Counted from the stretch's first letter, positions 1-11,571 are shown. The stretch is 64,000 nt of DNA from Carettochelys insculpta (GCF_033958435.1 NC_134137.1:64372001-64436000); one strand, 5' to 3'. Notes: generated by a model not told the origin, from the sequence alone. A program made the numbers and translations.

Positions 1-948
1 ACTGTAAACAATGGATCTAGTCACATGTGCAGGATGGAAACTAGAAGGGTGTAGATAAATATAGCGATCAGTAGGTTTTCGGTACATTGTGGTACTGATC
101 AGGCCAGCCTTGATTAGTGCTGTAGTGTCCAGGAAATGTATCTCTTGCATGTTGTAATCGAGGCATAAGTTGATGGTGGGGTGTAGATTGTTAAAGTCTC
201 TGTGGAATTCTTCTAGAGCCTCTGTACCATGGGTCCAAATCATAAAGATGTCATCAATGTATCTTAAGTAGAGGAGTGGTAATAGGGGACGAGAGCTGAG
301 GAATCGTTGTTCCAGGTCAGCCATAAATATATTAGCATATTGTGGGGCCATGCGGGTGCCCATAGCAGTTCCACTAATCTGGAGGTATAAATTGTCCCCA
401 AAATGGAAATGATTGTGTGTGAGAACAAAGTTACAGAGGTCAGACACCAGATTGGCTGTGGTGGCATCAGGGATGGTGTTCCTGATTGCTTGTAATCCGT
501 CTTTATGTGGAATATTAGTGTACAGAGCCTCTACATCCATTGTGGCAAGGATGGCGTTATCAGGAACTTTTCCGATGTTTTGTAATTTCCTCAGGAAGTC
601 GGTGGTATCTCAGATAGAGCTGGGAGCGTTGGTGGCATAGGGTTTGAGGAGGGAGTCCACGTAACTGGATAGTCCGGTGGTAAGGGTGCCAATACCTGAA
701 ATGATAGGGCGTCCAGGGTTTCCAGGTTTGTGGATTTTGGGAAGTAAATAGACTAATCCAGGCTGCGGCTCAGATGGTGTGTCTGAGTTAATGAGGTCCC
801 GAGTAGCAGCAGGGAGTTCCTTCAGTGGTTGTTGTAATTTCCTTTGGAATTCCAAAGTGGGATCAGCGGAGAGAATCTGTAAAATGTGGTGTTGGAGGGT
901 TGTCTGGCTGCCTCCTGTTCATAGTCTGACTTATTCAGGATGAGACAC
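1..948 (-). mobile_element. Penelope-like element, truncated copy (left arm of inverted pair)
   Basis: Read on the minus strand this is the reverse-transcriptase region of a Penelope-like retroelement. An open stretch at 610-855 contains the RT finger motif PKIHKPGNPGRP. It ends at a TGA (610-612 on this strand), after which the reading continues with MDVEALYTNIP, the palm motif with a catalytic aspartate. Further 5' the sense reads on through LNKSDYEQEAARQ to about 948. The copy is cut by the window start, so its 3' half, including the endonuclease, is not visible. Positions 1-780 are the reverse complement of 947-1726 (position x pairs with 1727 minus x). I noticed only two mismatches, near 675 and 769. 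Not functional as seen, because of the stop and the truncation. Confidence 0.9.
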
Positions 949-1186
949 ACCATCTGAGCTGCAGCCTGGATTAGTCTATTTACTTCCCAAAATCCACAAA
1001 CCTGGAAACCCTGGACGCCCTATCATTTCAGGTATTGGCACCCTTACCACCAGACTATCCAGTTACGTGGACTCCCTCCTCAAACCCTATGCCACCAACG
1101 CTCCCAGCTCTATCTGAGATACCACCGACTTCCTGAGGAAATTACAAAACATCGGAAAAGTTCCTGATAACGCCATCCTTGCCACA

Positions 1187-2578
1187 ATGGATGTAGAGGC
1201 TCTGTACACTAATATTCCACATAAAGACGGATTACAAGCAATCAGGAACACCATCCCTGATGCCACCACAGCCAATCTGGTGTCTGACCTCTGTAACTTT
1301 GTTCTCACACACAATCATTTCCATTTTGGGGACAATTTATACCTCCAGATTAGTGGAACTGCTATGGGCACCCGCATGGCCCCACAATATGCTAATATAT
1401 TTATGGCTGACCTGGAACAACGATTCCTCAGCTCTCGTCCCCTATTACCACTCCTCTACTTAAGATACATTGATGACATCTTTATGATTTGGACCCATGG
1501 TACAGAGGCTCTAGAAGAATTCCACAGAGACTTTAACAATCTACACCCCACCATCAACTTATGCCTCGATTACAACATGCAAGAGATACATTTCCTGGAC
1601 ACTACAGCACTAATCAAGGCTGGCCTGATCAGTACCACAATGTACCGAAAACCTACTGATCGCTATATTTATCTACACCCTTCTAGTTTCCATCCTGCAC
1701 ATGTGACTAGATCCATTGTTTACAGTCAAGCTCTTAGGTACAATCGCATTTGCTCTGATCCTACTGACAGAGACCAAAAACTACAAGAACTTGACCAAAT
1801 ATGCATAAACCTGAATTACCCACCAGGAGAAGTAAAAAAACAAATCGACAGGGCCAGACGCATACCCAGAGACCAGCTACTTCAAGATCGGCCCAAAAAC
1901 GCCAAGAACAGAACACCACTGGTCATCACCTACAGCCCCCAACTCAGACCACTGCAACGAATTATTAAAGACCTACAACCTATTCTGAATCAGGATGCTA
2001 CACTCCAGAAGGCCCTGGGTGACATGCCTGTTCTCTCCTACAGACAACCTCCCAACCTCATGAGGATCCTTACTAACAGCCACAGTCTATACCCCAGGAA
2101 CACCAGTCCTGGAACCTTTCCCTGCAACAAAGCCCGCTGCCAGCTTTGTCCACATATCTTCTCTGGAAATACCATCACTGGACCTAACCAGGTTACTCAC
2201 AGAAACACGGGCACTTTCTCATGCTCCTCTACTAACATCATATATGCCATCATGTGCCAACAATGCCCAGATGCTTTGTATATTGGACAGACTTCTAACT
2301 CCCTTCGACAAAGGGTCAACGGGCACAAAACAGACATCAAAACACTCCAGCTCCACAAACCAGTTAGTCAACATTTTAATGGCATGGGGCATTCTGTCAA
2401 TGACCTCAAGGTATGTGTGTTACTGAAGGGCAACTATCACTCCGTTCTGGAAAGGGAAGCAGCCAAGCTGACATTTATATTCAAATTCGGCACATTAACA
2501 CATGGTTTAAATCGTGATGGGAACTTTCTGAGTCACTATAGGGGCTCGTCTGCATACTTGGCTCAATCTAATTCTTGA
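1187..2578 (+). pseudogene. PLE reverse transcriptase palm plus GIY-YIG endonuclease, 463 codons open
   Basis: An uninterrupted 463-codon stretch. Residues 1-11 (MDVEALYTNIP) are RT motif A with its catalytic Asp. RT motif C is YIDD at residues 94-97. A linker of basic and Cys-rich sequence follows (FPCNKARCQLCP), then a GIY-YIG nuclease from about residue 350 with IIYAIMCQQC, LYIGQT and the conserved Arg in LRQRVNGH. The same frame upstream (946-1114) encodes more RT but is cut by a TGA at 1115-1117. The listed start is therefore simply the first Met after that stop and not a proven initiation site. A complete PLE protein would extend well upstream, so I call it a broken gene with an intact C-terminal two thirds. 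Confidence 0.88.
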
Positions 2579-2673
2579 TCTTCCCCCCCACCCCTCCACT
2601 CTCTGATTTGCTCACCTTGATTATCTTTTTCTGATTTGTCCTCCTTGCTTACTGTTTTTGGTTCTCTGTGTCT

Positions 2674-2800
2674 AAAATATTGAGTCTGTTCTGGTCTGGC
2701 TATGGTCTGAAGAAGTGGGTCTGTCCCACGAAAGCTCACCTAATAAACTATTTTGCTAGTCTTTAAAGTGCTACTTGACTGCTTTTTGTTTTGATAGGTC
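2674..2800 (+). repeat. PLE 3' tail with hammerhead-like core
   Basis: Between the stop codon and the element end lies a block that recurs in the window on both strands. It contains CTGAAGA (2707-2713), one extra A, then GTGGG (2715-2719), a five-base loop and CCCAC (2725-2729), then GAAA (2730-2733). This matches the order CUGANGA, stem II, GAAA of a hammerhead ribozyme core. It is followed by a T-rich end. Cleavage site and stems I and III were not established. See findings. Confidence 0.75.
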
Positions 2801-3084
2801 TTACTCTGGTGCTGCTTGGGAAAATATGTAGCTAAGTCAGGCTCTGAGGGTGTGTCTATGTGGGGGGGGGAAAGATGTGTTTTTAAAATGTTAGCTGATA
2901 TCATGTGTTAAAAATATTACTGTAGATAAGGCAGTTGTCTTTTTGAGAGAACCACATTTTCCCAAGCCTAGACTAAGCCTAAATTTATTTACCAGAAAAC
3001 GAGGGTGAGGTACCAGCTGTTGGAGCCACATTTTGGAATTCCTTTTTTGGCAGGCAACAAGGGTGCATTTTCATTGGAAAAGCC

Positions 3085-3305
3085 CTGCAGATTAAGTCAA
3101 AACAAAAAAGCAGTCCAGTAGCACTTTAAAGTCTACCAAAATAATTTATTAGATGGTGAGCTTTCGTGGGATAGACCCACTGTTCTGGTGTGCTATGGTC
3201 TGAAGAAGTGGGTCTATCCCAGAAAAGCTCACCACCTCATAAATTATTTTGTTAGTCTTTTAAGTGCTACTGGACTGCTTTTTTGTTTTGATAGAATTTA
3301 GACTA

Positions 3306-3343
<38 letters not shown>

Positions 3344-3363
3344 CTCTGTTACTGCAGATTAAG
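3085..3363. mobile_element. PLE-tail palindrome with 12-base target duplication
   Basis: CTGCAGATTAAG occurs at 3085-3096 and again at 3352-3363 and brackets the insert 3097-3351. The insert holds a minus-strand PLE tail (about 3097-3185, starting with the reverse of the T-rich end and the GCAGTCC block) followed at once by a plus-strand tail (about 3190-3310) and a CT run. A single duplication around both halves shows they were inserted together. Both hairpin cores are damaged: the plus half reads CCCAGAAAA where an intact copy has CCCACGAAA. Confidence 0.85.
3312..3341. repeat. (CT)n microsatellite
   Basis: A pure CT dinucleotide run of about 28-30 bases at the end of the PLE-tail insert. 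It probably expanded from the CTCTCT found in the terminal part of this repeat family; a similar short CTCTCTCTG is seen near 3535. Confidence 0.95.
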
Positions 3364-6300
3364 GTGCTTGACACTGCCTTAGCTGCCCTTTTGTTGCCAG
3401 AGGGTGTGGGTTTGTGTGCGGGGAAAATCTAGGCTCGTCAGCTTTCCAGGTCTGGGAAAGGTTCAGCTAACACTGCTTCAAAGTGCTACCTTTCTGTTGT
3501 TTTATTTTGTTAGAATACAGACTAATATGGTTCTCTCTCTGTTACTGCTTCAAACATGTTAGTTTGCATTTTATCCAGGGTTAAGCAGGCTTTTAGGTTG
3601 GGTTGAACTGATCTTTTTTTATCTGAGATGAGACAAAGAGGTTGAGGTAATGCCTTTTATTGGACCAGCTTCTGTTGGTGAAAGGGAGAAGCTTTTAACT
3701 TAGGCTTTGTCTGCACTTGAGAACTTTTAGTGACACAGCCGTGATACTAAAAGTTGGGTAGTGTAAATGCTGTTCGTTTGCACTTTTGCTAATGAAATAC
3801 TTCCGTCCTCATAAGTGTAGTTCCTGTTGTTTACAGGAGAGCACTCCTGCCAGCAAAGAGCCCTTTCCACTGCCACTTGCCTAGGCAAAACGTGTACGTT
3901 TGTGTTATGCACCTGTGAACCTAAGTTGGTAGTATAGAGAGCCTTACACAGAGCTCTTTTTCACATCTGGGAAAGGTTCTTGAGAGTGTCACAGCTAACT
4001 ACAGAATGGAATAGCTTGTTTAGTGTAAACAATTACCTATTCTATGAGACATTCAAAGTGAAGTGGCTCATTAGCACCCGTTGTTGTAATGAGACACAAA
4101 TCTAATGCCATTATTAAGACCATGGCTTTGTCTACACCTCTAAATTTAAAGCAGCTGCTGCAGTGCTTTAAAGTTAAAGGGTGACGAGGGCAGGAGCCCT
4201 GAGAGGGAGGAGCCTTCTCAGTGTTCTGTGTTTGTCTAAGCAACAAAGCTTTGGTTGTTCACAGGTGCTTATCCCTCCCCTCTAGCCGAATGACAAAAGC
4301 TTGGCCCCAGCAAGAAAATAAAGGAGAACAGGGCAAATACCATTATTTTAGGCTGTCTACACTGCCCCCCTTTTTTTCTTCTGGACTAACATTTCTACTT
4401 TGTTGTTTTAAAAAAAAAAAAAAAATTCCCAGGGGAGAGCCTCCCCACCTTCTCACCCCACCATTTTAGAATTGCATTGGGTTACAAAGTCATACTGAGT
4501 TGTCAAATGGGTCACCACCTCAAAGATTGGGAACCATTGTTTTATGGTCTCTTTCTTCCTTTGAGTCCCATCTATCTTCAGTCCACACTGTCACTGTTTG
4601 AAAACAAAAAGCAGTCAAGTAGCACTACTGTTTGTCACTGGTTGGTTAGTGTTGCTCACAAGGGTGAGGAACTTCTCTCTGGACTGCTTCCTAAGCCTCC
4701 TTAAATTGGTTAGTCGACTGCCACAGTTGTCAGAGGAAAATATTGGACAATCAGCAGATGGTCCTTTACCCATTTTGTGAAGAGAAACAGTTTGCACGAC
4801 AATGCCTGCCTCTTCCATGAGGCCTTGAAAACTCTCTGTGCAAGTGCCTAGTTTAAAGTTTTATCATTCACACATTTCATTATTCCAAGAGCAGGCTGTT
4901 AGATAAAGAACTGTGGTAAACAAGCCCACAGACCCTTCACATTACTTAACATGTTGAGTAGTTAGCGCTGCTTTTTTTTTGTGGGGGGGGGAAGCTGTGG
5001 GGAAACAGGATGAAATTGTGGGTTGGAGTGGGTAAGGTTGGGGGTAAAGGGAGCATGTTGGGGATTTGAGTGGTGTCATTGGCTGCTCCGTGACTTGTAC
5101 ATCCCAAAACCAAATAGGAAGAAGGGGCTTTTGAAGTCAGGGGGTCCTTTCAAAAGGCCCCCTGTCTACAGGGGTGGTGGCATTCCAAAAGTGGCACTTT
5201 TGAATTGTGCATGGCTGACATTATGCTGCATATTCATGTTGGAGCCTCACTAGCGTCTTTCAAACTACTTCATTAACATATCCCCTCTGAAAGGAGAGGG
5301 TGCATGTAAACATAGCTGAAGTGTTTCCTTATGGAACAAAAGGGATTTCCATGGAGGAAGAGCCCCAGGGTAGACAAGCCCTGAGGGAAAGCAAGTTTTT
5401 TGTCTGTAGAAGTGATTAGGATTTACACTAGCTGACTTCTAGGGACACTGAGCTGCATGGTTAAACGCTATGTGGAGTAGACATACTAAGAAGGTGATCT
5501 TCATGAGGGAAGTAATTCCCAGGAGTGTAGCCTGATTTACACTGCTGTTTTATAGTGCTGTAACTTGCTGTACTCATGGGAATGTTCCCCCCGCCCCACC
5601 TCCTGAGCGAGAAAGCTACAGAGCAGTAAAGTGGCAGTGTAGATTAGCCTATGAATTTAATTTCCTAGAGTCATTTTTTGGTGATGTGGACTGCCAGATC
5701 GTTTTGTAAAAAGCATTTGTCTAAGAGTAAGTAATATGGTATATTTTGTCTTTTATCATTTTTTTTCTGGCAGTTCAACAGGGTCGTAATTTTTTGGTTT
5801 TACCCAATAATTGTTGTTGGAGCATTTAAATGGACTGGATGAGGTGCACCACATATTGTGATAGGTGCATGCAAGACTGTGGGTCTTGAAAGATATATTT
5901 GTGGGGGTAATGATCATCACACCACTGGAGCTATAGCTGCAGGTTTTAGATCTATTGTTATGGCAGGGTCTGGTGTCGTTGCTGGGGTATGGTCTGTGGA
6001 GAGTTTTTGCTTTTTGAGCCTTGGGACTGTTTGAAAGCAAGAAGAGAACAGGTTGAGAGAGATTTCTTTCAGGGTGTGGTCTGCATGAAAAATAGGTTGT
6101 ATTGTTTGATGGCACCCCACTTGAAGTCCAGTGTGGAAGGTGACAACATGGTGGGGTGGGGGAAAGCTTCTGATACTACACCCTTGGATTGAAAAAGGTT
6201 TTCTAGTGGTGTGGGGTGGCTGGTTCCACAGTGTGGTCATTTTCTGTAGTGAAGCATCACTGTGTGGTGAAGGTGGCTTAGGTATAGTTAGGTGTGTCCC

Positions 6301-8590
6301 AGACTTTGTACAGTAGGTTCTCAACATTCTCAAGGGTTCCACGAGAACCTTTGTGAATGTTGAATTTCGCAAATACAGTACTGTATGGCAGCCGCTCCTG
6401 CCTGGAGCCCAGCCTCCTACCCAGAGCCTGTGGGAAACTGGCGGCTGCCACTTTCCCCGGGAAAGGAGTACTGGCAGCCCCAGTCTTCCTTGCCCTGGGA
6501 AAGTTGCAGCCGCTCAGAGGCCACTCGCAAATACTTGAATTTGCATACCTTAGGTTTGTGAGACCCTACAGAGACCCAGCTGTACTCTATTCTGTGGTAT
6601 CTGAGTGCCTGTCTTTGACTAACCTATTTCTTGGTAAGTTTAGGATAGCTAATGGAACTGTGGAGAAAAGAGTGGTGATCTGTGGGTTTGTTTTATTCAC
6701 TTGTCTGCAGGGTTCCATTGCTGAAACTGATCGGTGTCCAGAGAGTTCTTGTTTGGGACTGTTCAAGAGAGGGTTTGGGTGGGTTGTGAATGTTGAAATT
6801 TAGGAAATGTTTGAGTTTAGGTTGTCTGTCCAGAGGATGAAAAGACTCTGGATGTGTCTCAAATATCACTGGTTTCATGGTGTCTAGAAATTTGTTCCCA
6901 AGGTCATCTCCTCTCATTGGGGATTCAGTCTGAAACAGGGTTTATTTCTTTGTAAAGGATAGAACATGCACTGTGACACTGTACAAATATCAGTAAATAT
7001 TGGAGCGTGAGTAGGATTTTTGGTAGCTGTTGATCTGGTTTAATTCAATCTTCATCAATGTTTATAAGGTTTTTGATATACTTTGTAGCCTATTGTATAT
7101 AAGTAAAGATGATGATGTCCTGTGTAAAATAACCAAACTTTTGAATTTATCTTTCCCAGACCCCAGAAAGACCTCTGCAAACTCACAAGTTTGTCTTATT
7201 CATCAACAGAAATTGGTACAATACAAGATACTATGCCACCTACCTTATCTCTCTAATGATTTATGTAAAATATTTTTATTGGAACATGATTATTTTTGTG
7301 TCATCTAATGGCTTCTCAAAAGGTTGGTCAGTTTCACATAATGCAACATAGAGAGCTGGGAATACACAGATAGGTGGTAGACATTGTTTACTTTTAAGCA
7401 TTTTTGTTGATTTAATATTTTCACAGTTGTGGGAAATTGGCAAGAGGTCAGACAGTAATCATTTCCTGAAAGTAGATGTTGTTTAGATTAAAAAGAAACA
7501 AGTCTATAGCATCATATGATCTATTTTGAAAAAAAAAAAAAGAAAAAACCCTTTACATCCTATAGAAATATGGGTAGCTTGGAAGGGTTAGTTTTTTGTT
7601 TTTTTTTTTGTCAGTAATTGTTAATTTCACCATGTACACGCAAATGTCCAATTACAAAGAATATTTAGAGATAGACGAAATAAGAAAAATACTGCTTGAA
7701 AAATTTATTAGATCTTGATTTGAGAATATTTATCTAGTCTGGCGTGTGATGCTCATAATTTTGGGTTTTAACAGTTATAAAGCTTTTACTTTTTTAAACA
7801 GACTGTTATTAGTGGTATTAAAGATGTTCTGAATTCACTATGACCCAATAGCATGCTAAGGTGTTGGCTTTTTCTTTGGTAAAAGTTTATCTGCTGTTGT
7901 TAATGCTAGGCTGTCCATGTGAGGTAGCAAACATGGCTGAATTAAGGCAGTCTAGCCCCTGGGCCTAGGCGTATCATACAGCAGTGTAAGTGGGCTTCAG
8001 AATTAAGATGAATGGGACTATGCAGACCACTTGGAGCCATTGTTTTACTGTTTGCAGACATCAGTTACACCCAGTTCACATTTTTAAGTTTCTCTTTTCT
8101 ATCAGTAGGGCTAGAAACATTTTCATTTTGAATGTGAAAACTGAAACTCGTCTCTTAGGACTTAGGGCCCCATAACGTCTATGCCTTATTTCAGCTGGCC
8201 CTAACAGGGAGTGCTACTCCAGATTGGTGGCTGGTGCAGATGTGAAAAGATAGTGAAAGCTGCTCACTCTTATTTACAGATATCCTCAGCAAGAGTTAAA
8301 ATACACAACAGTTCTTCCTAAAATAAGAGAGAGAGACAGGCTGTTGAAGTAAGTCTATCTTTTAGACCACGCGTGTTCTGAGTTAAATGTTTTTCAAAGG
8401 TTTCCATGCAAGATCAAGCAGAAAGAAGTACTCAGAGTTAAACACTTGCATAAGGAAAAGCTAGCTTACCTCAGACAAGCCTAGTGCAATCCAATTACCG
8501 CAGCACAGTTAGATTTACAGTAACATTTGAGAAAAATTCTGTGTTGTCATGTCCTTTTACCAGTACATCCCACTTATTTAAATATAACGG
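3364..8590. other. Non-coding stretch with old MITE remnants
   Basis: I find no supported gene here. Pieces recognisable as repeats are a partial PLE tail near 3478-3540 and another at 4597-4625 (minus), and several Harbinger-like ends carrying GTCTACAC or GTCTGCAC near 3705, 4125 and 4350. Further ends lie near 5160-5380, the last reading GTAGACAAGCCCT. Near 6305-6590 there is a unit with CGCAAATAC and a GC-rich centre that may be an old DNA transposon, but I could not define its ends. The interval 6600-8590 shows nothing I recognise beyond A- and T-runs. Confidence 0.55.
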
Positions 8591-8711
8591 AGGGTGAGTA
8601 GGACAGCTGCATTTATTTCTAAACAGCCATTTTTTTGTAAAAATAATACATTAAGCCCCCTTCTCCCCACCCTGGGCGCTCCACTGGCTCTGGAGCTACC
8701 CCACCAGCTCA

Positions 8712-9600
8712 GAGTGGTGGGAGCAACTTGTCATGGGGGAGTGGGACGACAATCAGTGACTCCGGAACTTCCACATGCGGCGGCAGACGTTCCTGAAGCT
8801 GTGCCAGTAGCTGTCCCTGGCCCTGGGACACCCGGACACCTGGATGCAGTGTGCCCTTCCCATGGAGAAGAGGGTCATGATAGTTGTCTGGAAGCTGGCC
8901 ATTCCAGACAGCTACTGCTCCATGGGACACCAGTTTGGTGTGGGCAAGGCCACAGTCGAGGCTTTCATGATGGAGGTTAGGAGGCCAGGTCATGCACCCA
9001 CCAGGGGATGTGGGGGGTGGGCACACCCCGCACACCCTCGTGGGTGCCTGTTCTCTCCACCCCCCACTCCCTGCAGGTGGTATGTGCTCTCAATACCATG
9101 TTCCTGCAGAGGGTTGTCCGCACTGGAGACCTGGATGTGGCCATCACAGACTTTGCCTTATTGGGATTCTCAAATTGCTTTGGGGCCCTTGACGGAACCC
9201 ACATAATGATCCATGCCCCAGAGCACAGTGGAGGACAGCTCATAAAGAGGAAAGCCTACCATCTGGTGGTCCTGAAGGCTGTAGTGGACAGCCAGGGCTG
9301 GTTCCAAGATGTCTACGTGGGCTGACCCACCTGCACCCATGATGCATGAGTGTTCCGGAACTTGGGCCTGTGCCACTGGCTGGAGGTGGGGACCTACATC
9401 TCCCAGAGGGAGATCCTGCTGGGAGACACCCAGCCATGACTGCTTCAATGGCCAGCTCAATCACACCTGCCTGGTGGTTGAGCGTACCTTCAGAGGCTTG
9501 AAGGTGCGGTGGCGCTGCCTCCTGGCCTGCCTGTAAGTGGGCATCCTGAATGTTCTGCAGGTGGTGGGTGCCTCCGTGCCAGGGTGGGCAGTTGAGGCTG
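8712..9600 (+). pseudogene. Harbinger transposase (HARBI1-like), broken
   Basis: Translation starts with EWWEQLVMGEWDDN, hits a TGA where a Trp is expected, and continues LRNFHMRRQTF. It then gives ALPMEKRVMIVVWKLAIPDS and HQFGVGKATVEAFMMEV. A GT-AG intron of 101 bases (8976-9076) interrupts it. Downstream come FSNCFGALDGTHIMIHAPEH with the first catalytic Asp, then FQDVYVG, a stop, CTHDA, a second stop and VFRNLGLCHWLE. After a missing segment the final VVERTFRGLKVRWRCLL carries the expected Glu. The family catalyses cut-and-paste transposition with 3-base target duplications. Stops, a frameshift and an internal loss make it inactive. Confidence 0.85.
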
Positions 9601-9929
9601 GCACAGGCTACTCCCAACCAACCACCGCCCCTAGCCTCCAGGCCCACCAGGGATCTGCATCCAGGAGGCCCTGTGCTGGTACTTTGGCCAGGGGTCCCAG
9701 TGAGCACCACCCCTGGTGGGCCTCCCACGCAGCTCTACCTGCGCACCCCACATCCACCCCCCGCCCCCCCCGAGCACTCAGCATGCAAGGGTTTTGAAAA
9801 AATAAATGGGTATATTTTGCAATACAACAAATGTGTGGAGAACACTGTGTGTTAAGCAAAACAGAATGTGCAACTATTTACAGGGGAAGGGGGTTGTAGG
9901 TGGTCAGCCCAGTGTGCCATCACTCTGGA

Positions 9930-11226
9930 GCAGGTATGGAGGGGTGCCCCTCATGCCAGCCCTGGGTCTCATGCCCCTCCCTCATCCAGGGTCCCCGGCA
10001 GGGCGGGGAGTAGGGGGAGGTAGGGCCAGGGATCAGCCTTGGCCTGGTGGTCTGGGCCAGAAGGGCCCTTTCCTGAGGGTCTGATGGGTGGGGGCTAAGG
10101 CAGTGGAGGTGGCAGTTGGGAGCAGCTGGGCCAGCAGCTCCTTTGTCCCGGAACATGGCAAGGAACTCCTCGCAGGTGGCCTCCCCCTCCTCAAACCGGA
10201 GCTGGTGCTCTGCCAGCTCCACATGGCGCTGGATGGAGGTGGCAAGGTTGGGGTCATCTTCTGGCTGCCTTTGGCTCTGCCATGACTGGGCCCATTCTGG
10301 TGGTGGGGGTGGCTCTGGCCAGTCACCGTCCCTCACCTTTGAGGGGCTGTCCAGGACCACGGATGGGGCAAGGCTCTCCGGGCCATCAGATGAAGGGGCC
10401 ATGGAAATGGGGGAAGAGAGGAACAGACTGAGTATGGACCCCTGCCCCGCGGGCACTGGGTCCCCATCCCCTTTCACCCGTCCCTGGGTGCAGTGGCCCT
10501 GTGGGCCCCCCTTTGTGCAGTCCCCCTCCCTATCTCTCCCCCAGGGACTAGGCATGGTGCTGTCTGCGGGAGTGGGTGCTGATGGGCACTGGCATTTGTG
10601 CTGCCATCCTGGTGCTCTGGTCCATCTGGGCCCTGCTGGGCCAGGATCTGCTGGAGGTGTGGGGGGGCCCCTTGTCATATATGGTGCCTCTGTCCCATGA
10701 TCCAGGGTGTGTGCCTTGTTGGGTACATATATGAGGGCTCACTGCTGAGGTCAGGGGATGGCTGTCTGGCCAATGCCCAGATGGAAGTGTGGGAGGGGAG
10801 GTCAATGTCCAGGTCCCCTTCCTCACTGGACCAGTCTGCCACTGCATCAAGCTCCGTGGTCAGCCCTGGTGATGAGGGGCTGGCTGATGGTCCCAGCTCC
10901 TGCTTCTCTCTTGGCTGAGGCTCGAGGGTGGAGGTGTCCCGGGGCCTAGGATGGTCCTGAGCTCTTGATAGTAGAGGCACAAAGTGCGAGCAGCCCCTGA
11001 CCTTCTGGCCAAGTCCCGAGTCTGGGAATAACCCTGCTGCAGCTCCTTGACCTTACCTGGACTTGATCAGGAGTGTGGGCAGAGTGACCCCGGGTACTCA
11101 GGCCTTCAGCCAGCTGGGTGAAGGCAGCCACATTCTGCTGCTTTGTCCCCATCACCCAGAATATCTCCTCTTCCTCCCAGAGCCCCAGCAGGTCCCGGAG
11201 CTCGTGTTTCGTCCAGGAGAGGCACG
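9930..11226 (-). pseudogene. Harbinger-encoded Myb/SANT-like DNA-binding protein, broken
   Basis: On the minus strand the domain begins near 11226 with SWTKHELRDLLGLWEEEE, followed by TKQQNVAAFTQLAEGL, in the style of Myb/SANT-like domain proteins. A small deletion near 11055 shifts the frame, after which VKELQQGYSQTRDLARR and LYYQELRTILG continue the helical bundle. A Pro- and Gly-rich linker follows, then a charged C-terminal segment HQLRFEEGEATCEEFLAMF (about 10140-10210). In autonomous Harbingers such a protein binds the element ends and helps bring the transposase to the nucleus and DNA. The opposite orientation to the transposase fits. The long plus-strand frames over this region are GC-driven shadows. 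Confidence 0.75.
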
Positions 11227-11544
11227 CTTTCTCCCCCTCTGGACCCTGGGGGGCTCCTCAGATGGCTGGCTGGCCATCACGAGCAGGGGGCTACTCGGGG
11301 TCGTGCTGAGGCGTGCTGGGGCAGCACGTGTGGTGGCTGCTGCCTGCACCCTGTCAGCTTCCTGCAAAGGGGTTTCTGGGTCTGTGTGGCTTGACAGCCA
11401 CTGCACACACAGACCACAGAGCCCTGCGGGGACTGGATGGCATGTCTCCGCCTTACAGCTGATCGCCATCATGGGGGACCCCACTCTTTCGAAAAAGAGG
11501 GACGCGGAGCATCTATACGCCTCCCCCTCCCAACCCCCACCCCA

Positions 11545-11571
11545 AAAAAAAAAAAAAAAAAAAAAAAAAAG
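11545..11571. repeat. Poly-A run
   Basis: About 27 consecutive A bases following a C-rich stretch. It lies inside the Harbinger right region and is not at a LINE or SINE end, so it is probably simple-sequence expansion. Confidence 0.9.

Larger units (their letters stand above)
945..2810 (+). mobile_element. Penelope-like element with RT and GIY-YIG endonuclease (right arm)
   Basis: This is a 5'-truncated PLE running from the RT fingers to a short 3' tail. The coding part is described under 1187-2578. The tail after the stop codon contains a short hairpin core (2707-2733) and ends in a T-rich stretch and GATAG near 2795. Similar tails recur at 3.1-3.3, 14.2, 37.9, 41.7 and 55.1 kb. PLEs encode a reverse transcriptase related to telomerase and a GIY-YIG nuclease used in target-primed insertion. 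The element begins within the RT gene, directly against an opposite-strand copy, which is an inverted arrangement often reported for PLEs. The vertebrate Neptune group is a candidate, but I cannot assign the family without alignment. Confidence 0.92.

Noticed and set aside
6305..6590. Possible pogo/Tigger-type DNA transposon (CAGTAGG, CGCAAATAC)
   Set aside because: I could not find matching termini or a TA duplication.
9920..10678. 252-codon minus-strand frame as a separate host gene
   Set aside because: It is the linker and C-terminal part of the Harbinger Myb/SANT-like gene, joined to the domain at 11.0-11.2 kb by broken frames.
10116..10700. 194-codon plus-strand frame
   Set aside because: Antisense shadow of the Myb/SANT-like gene in GC-rich sequence.
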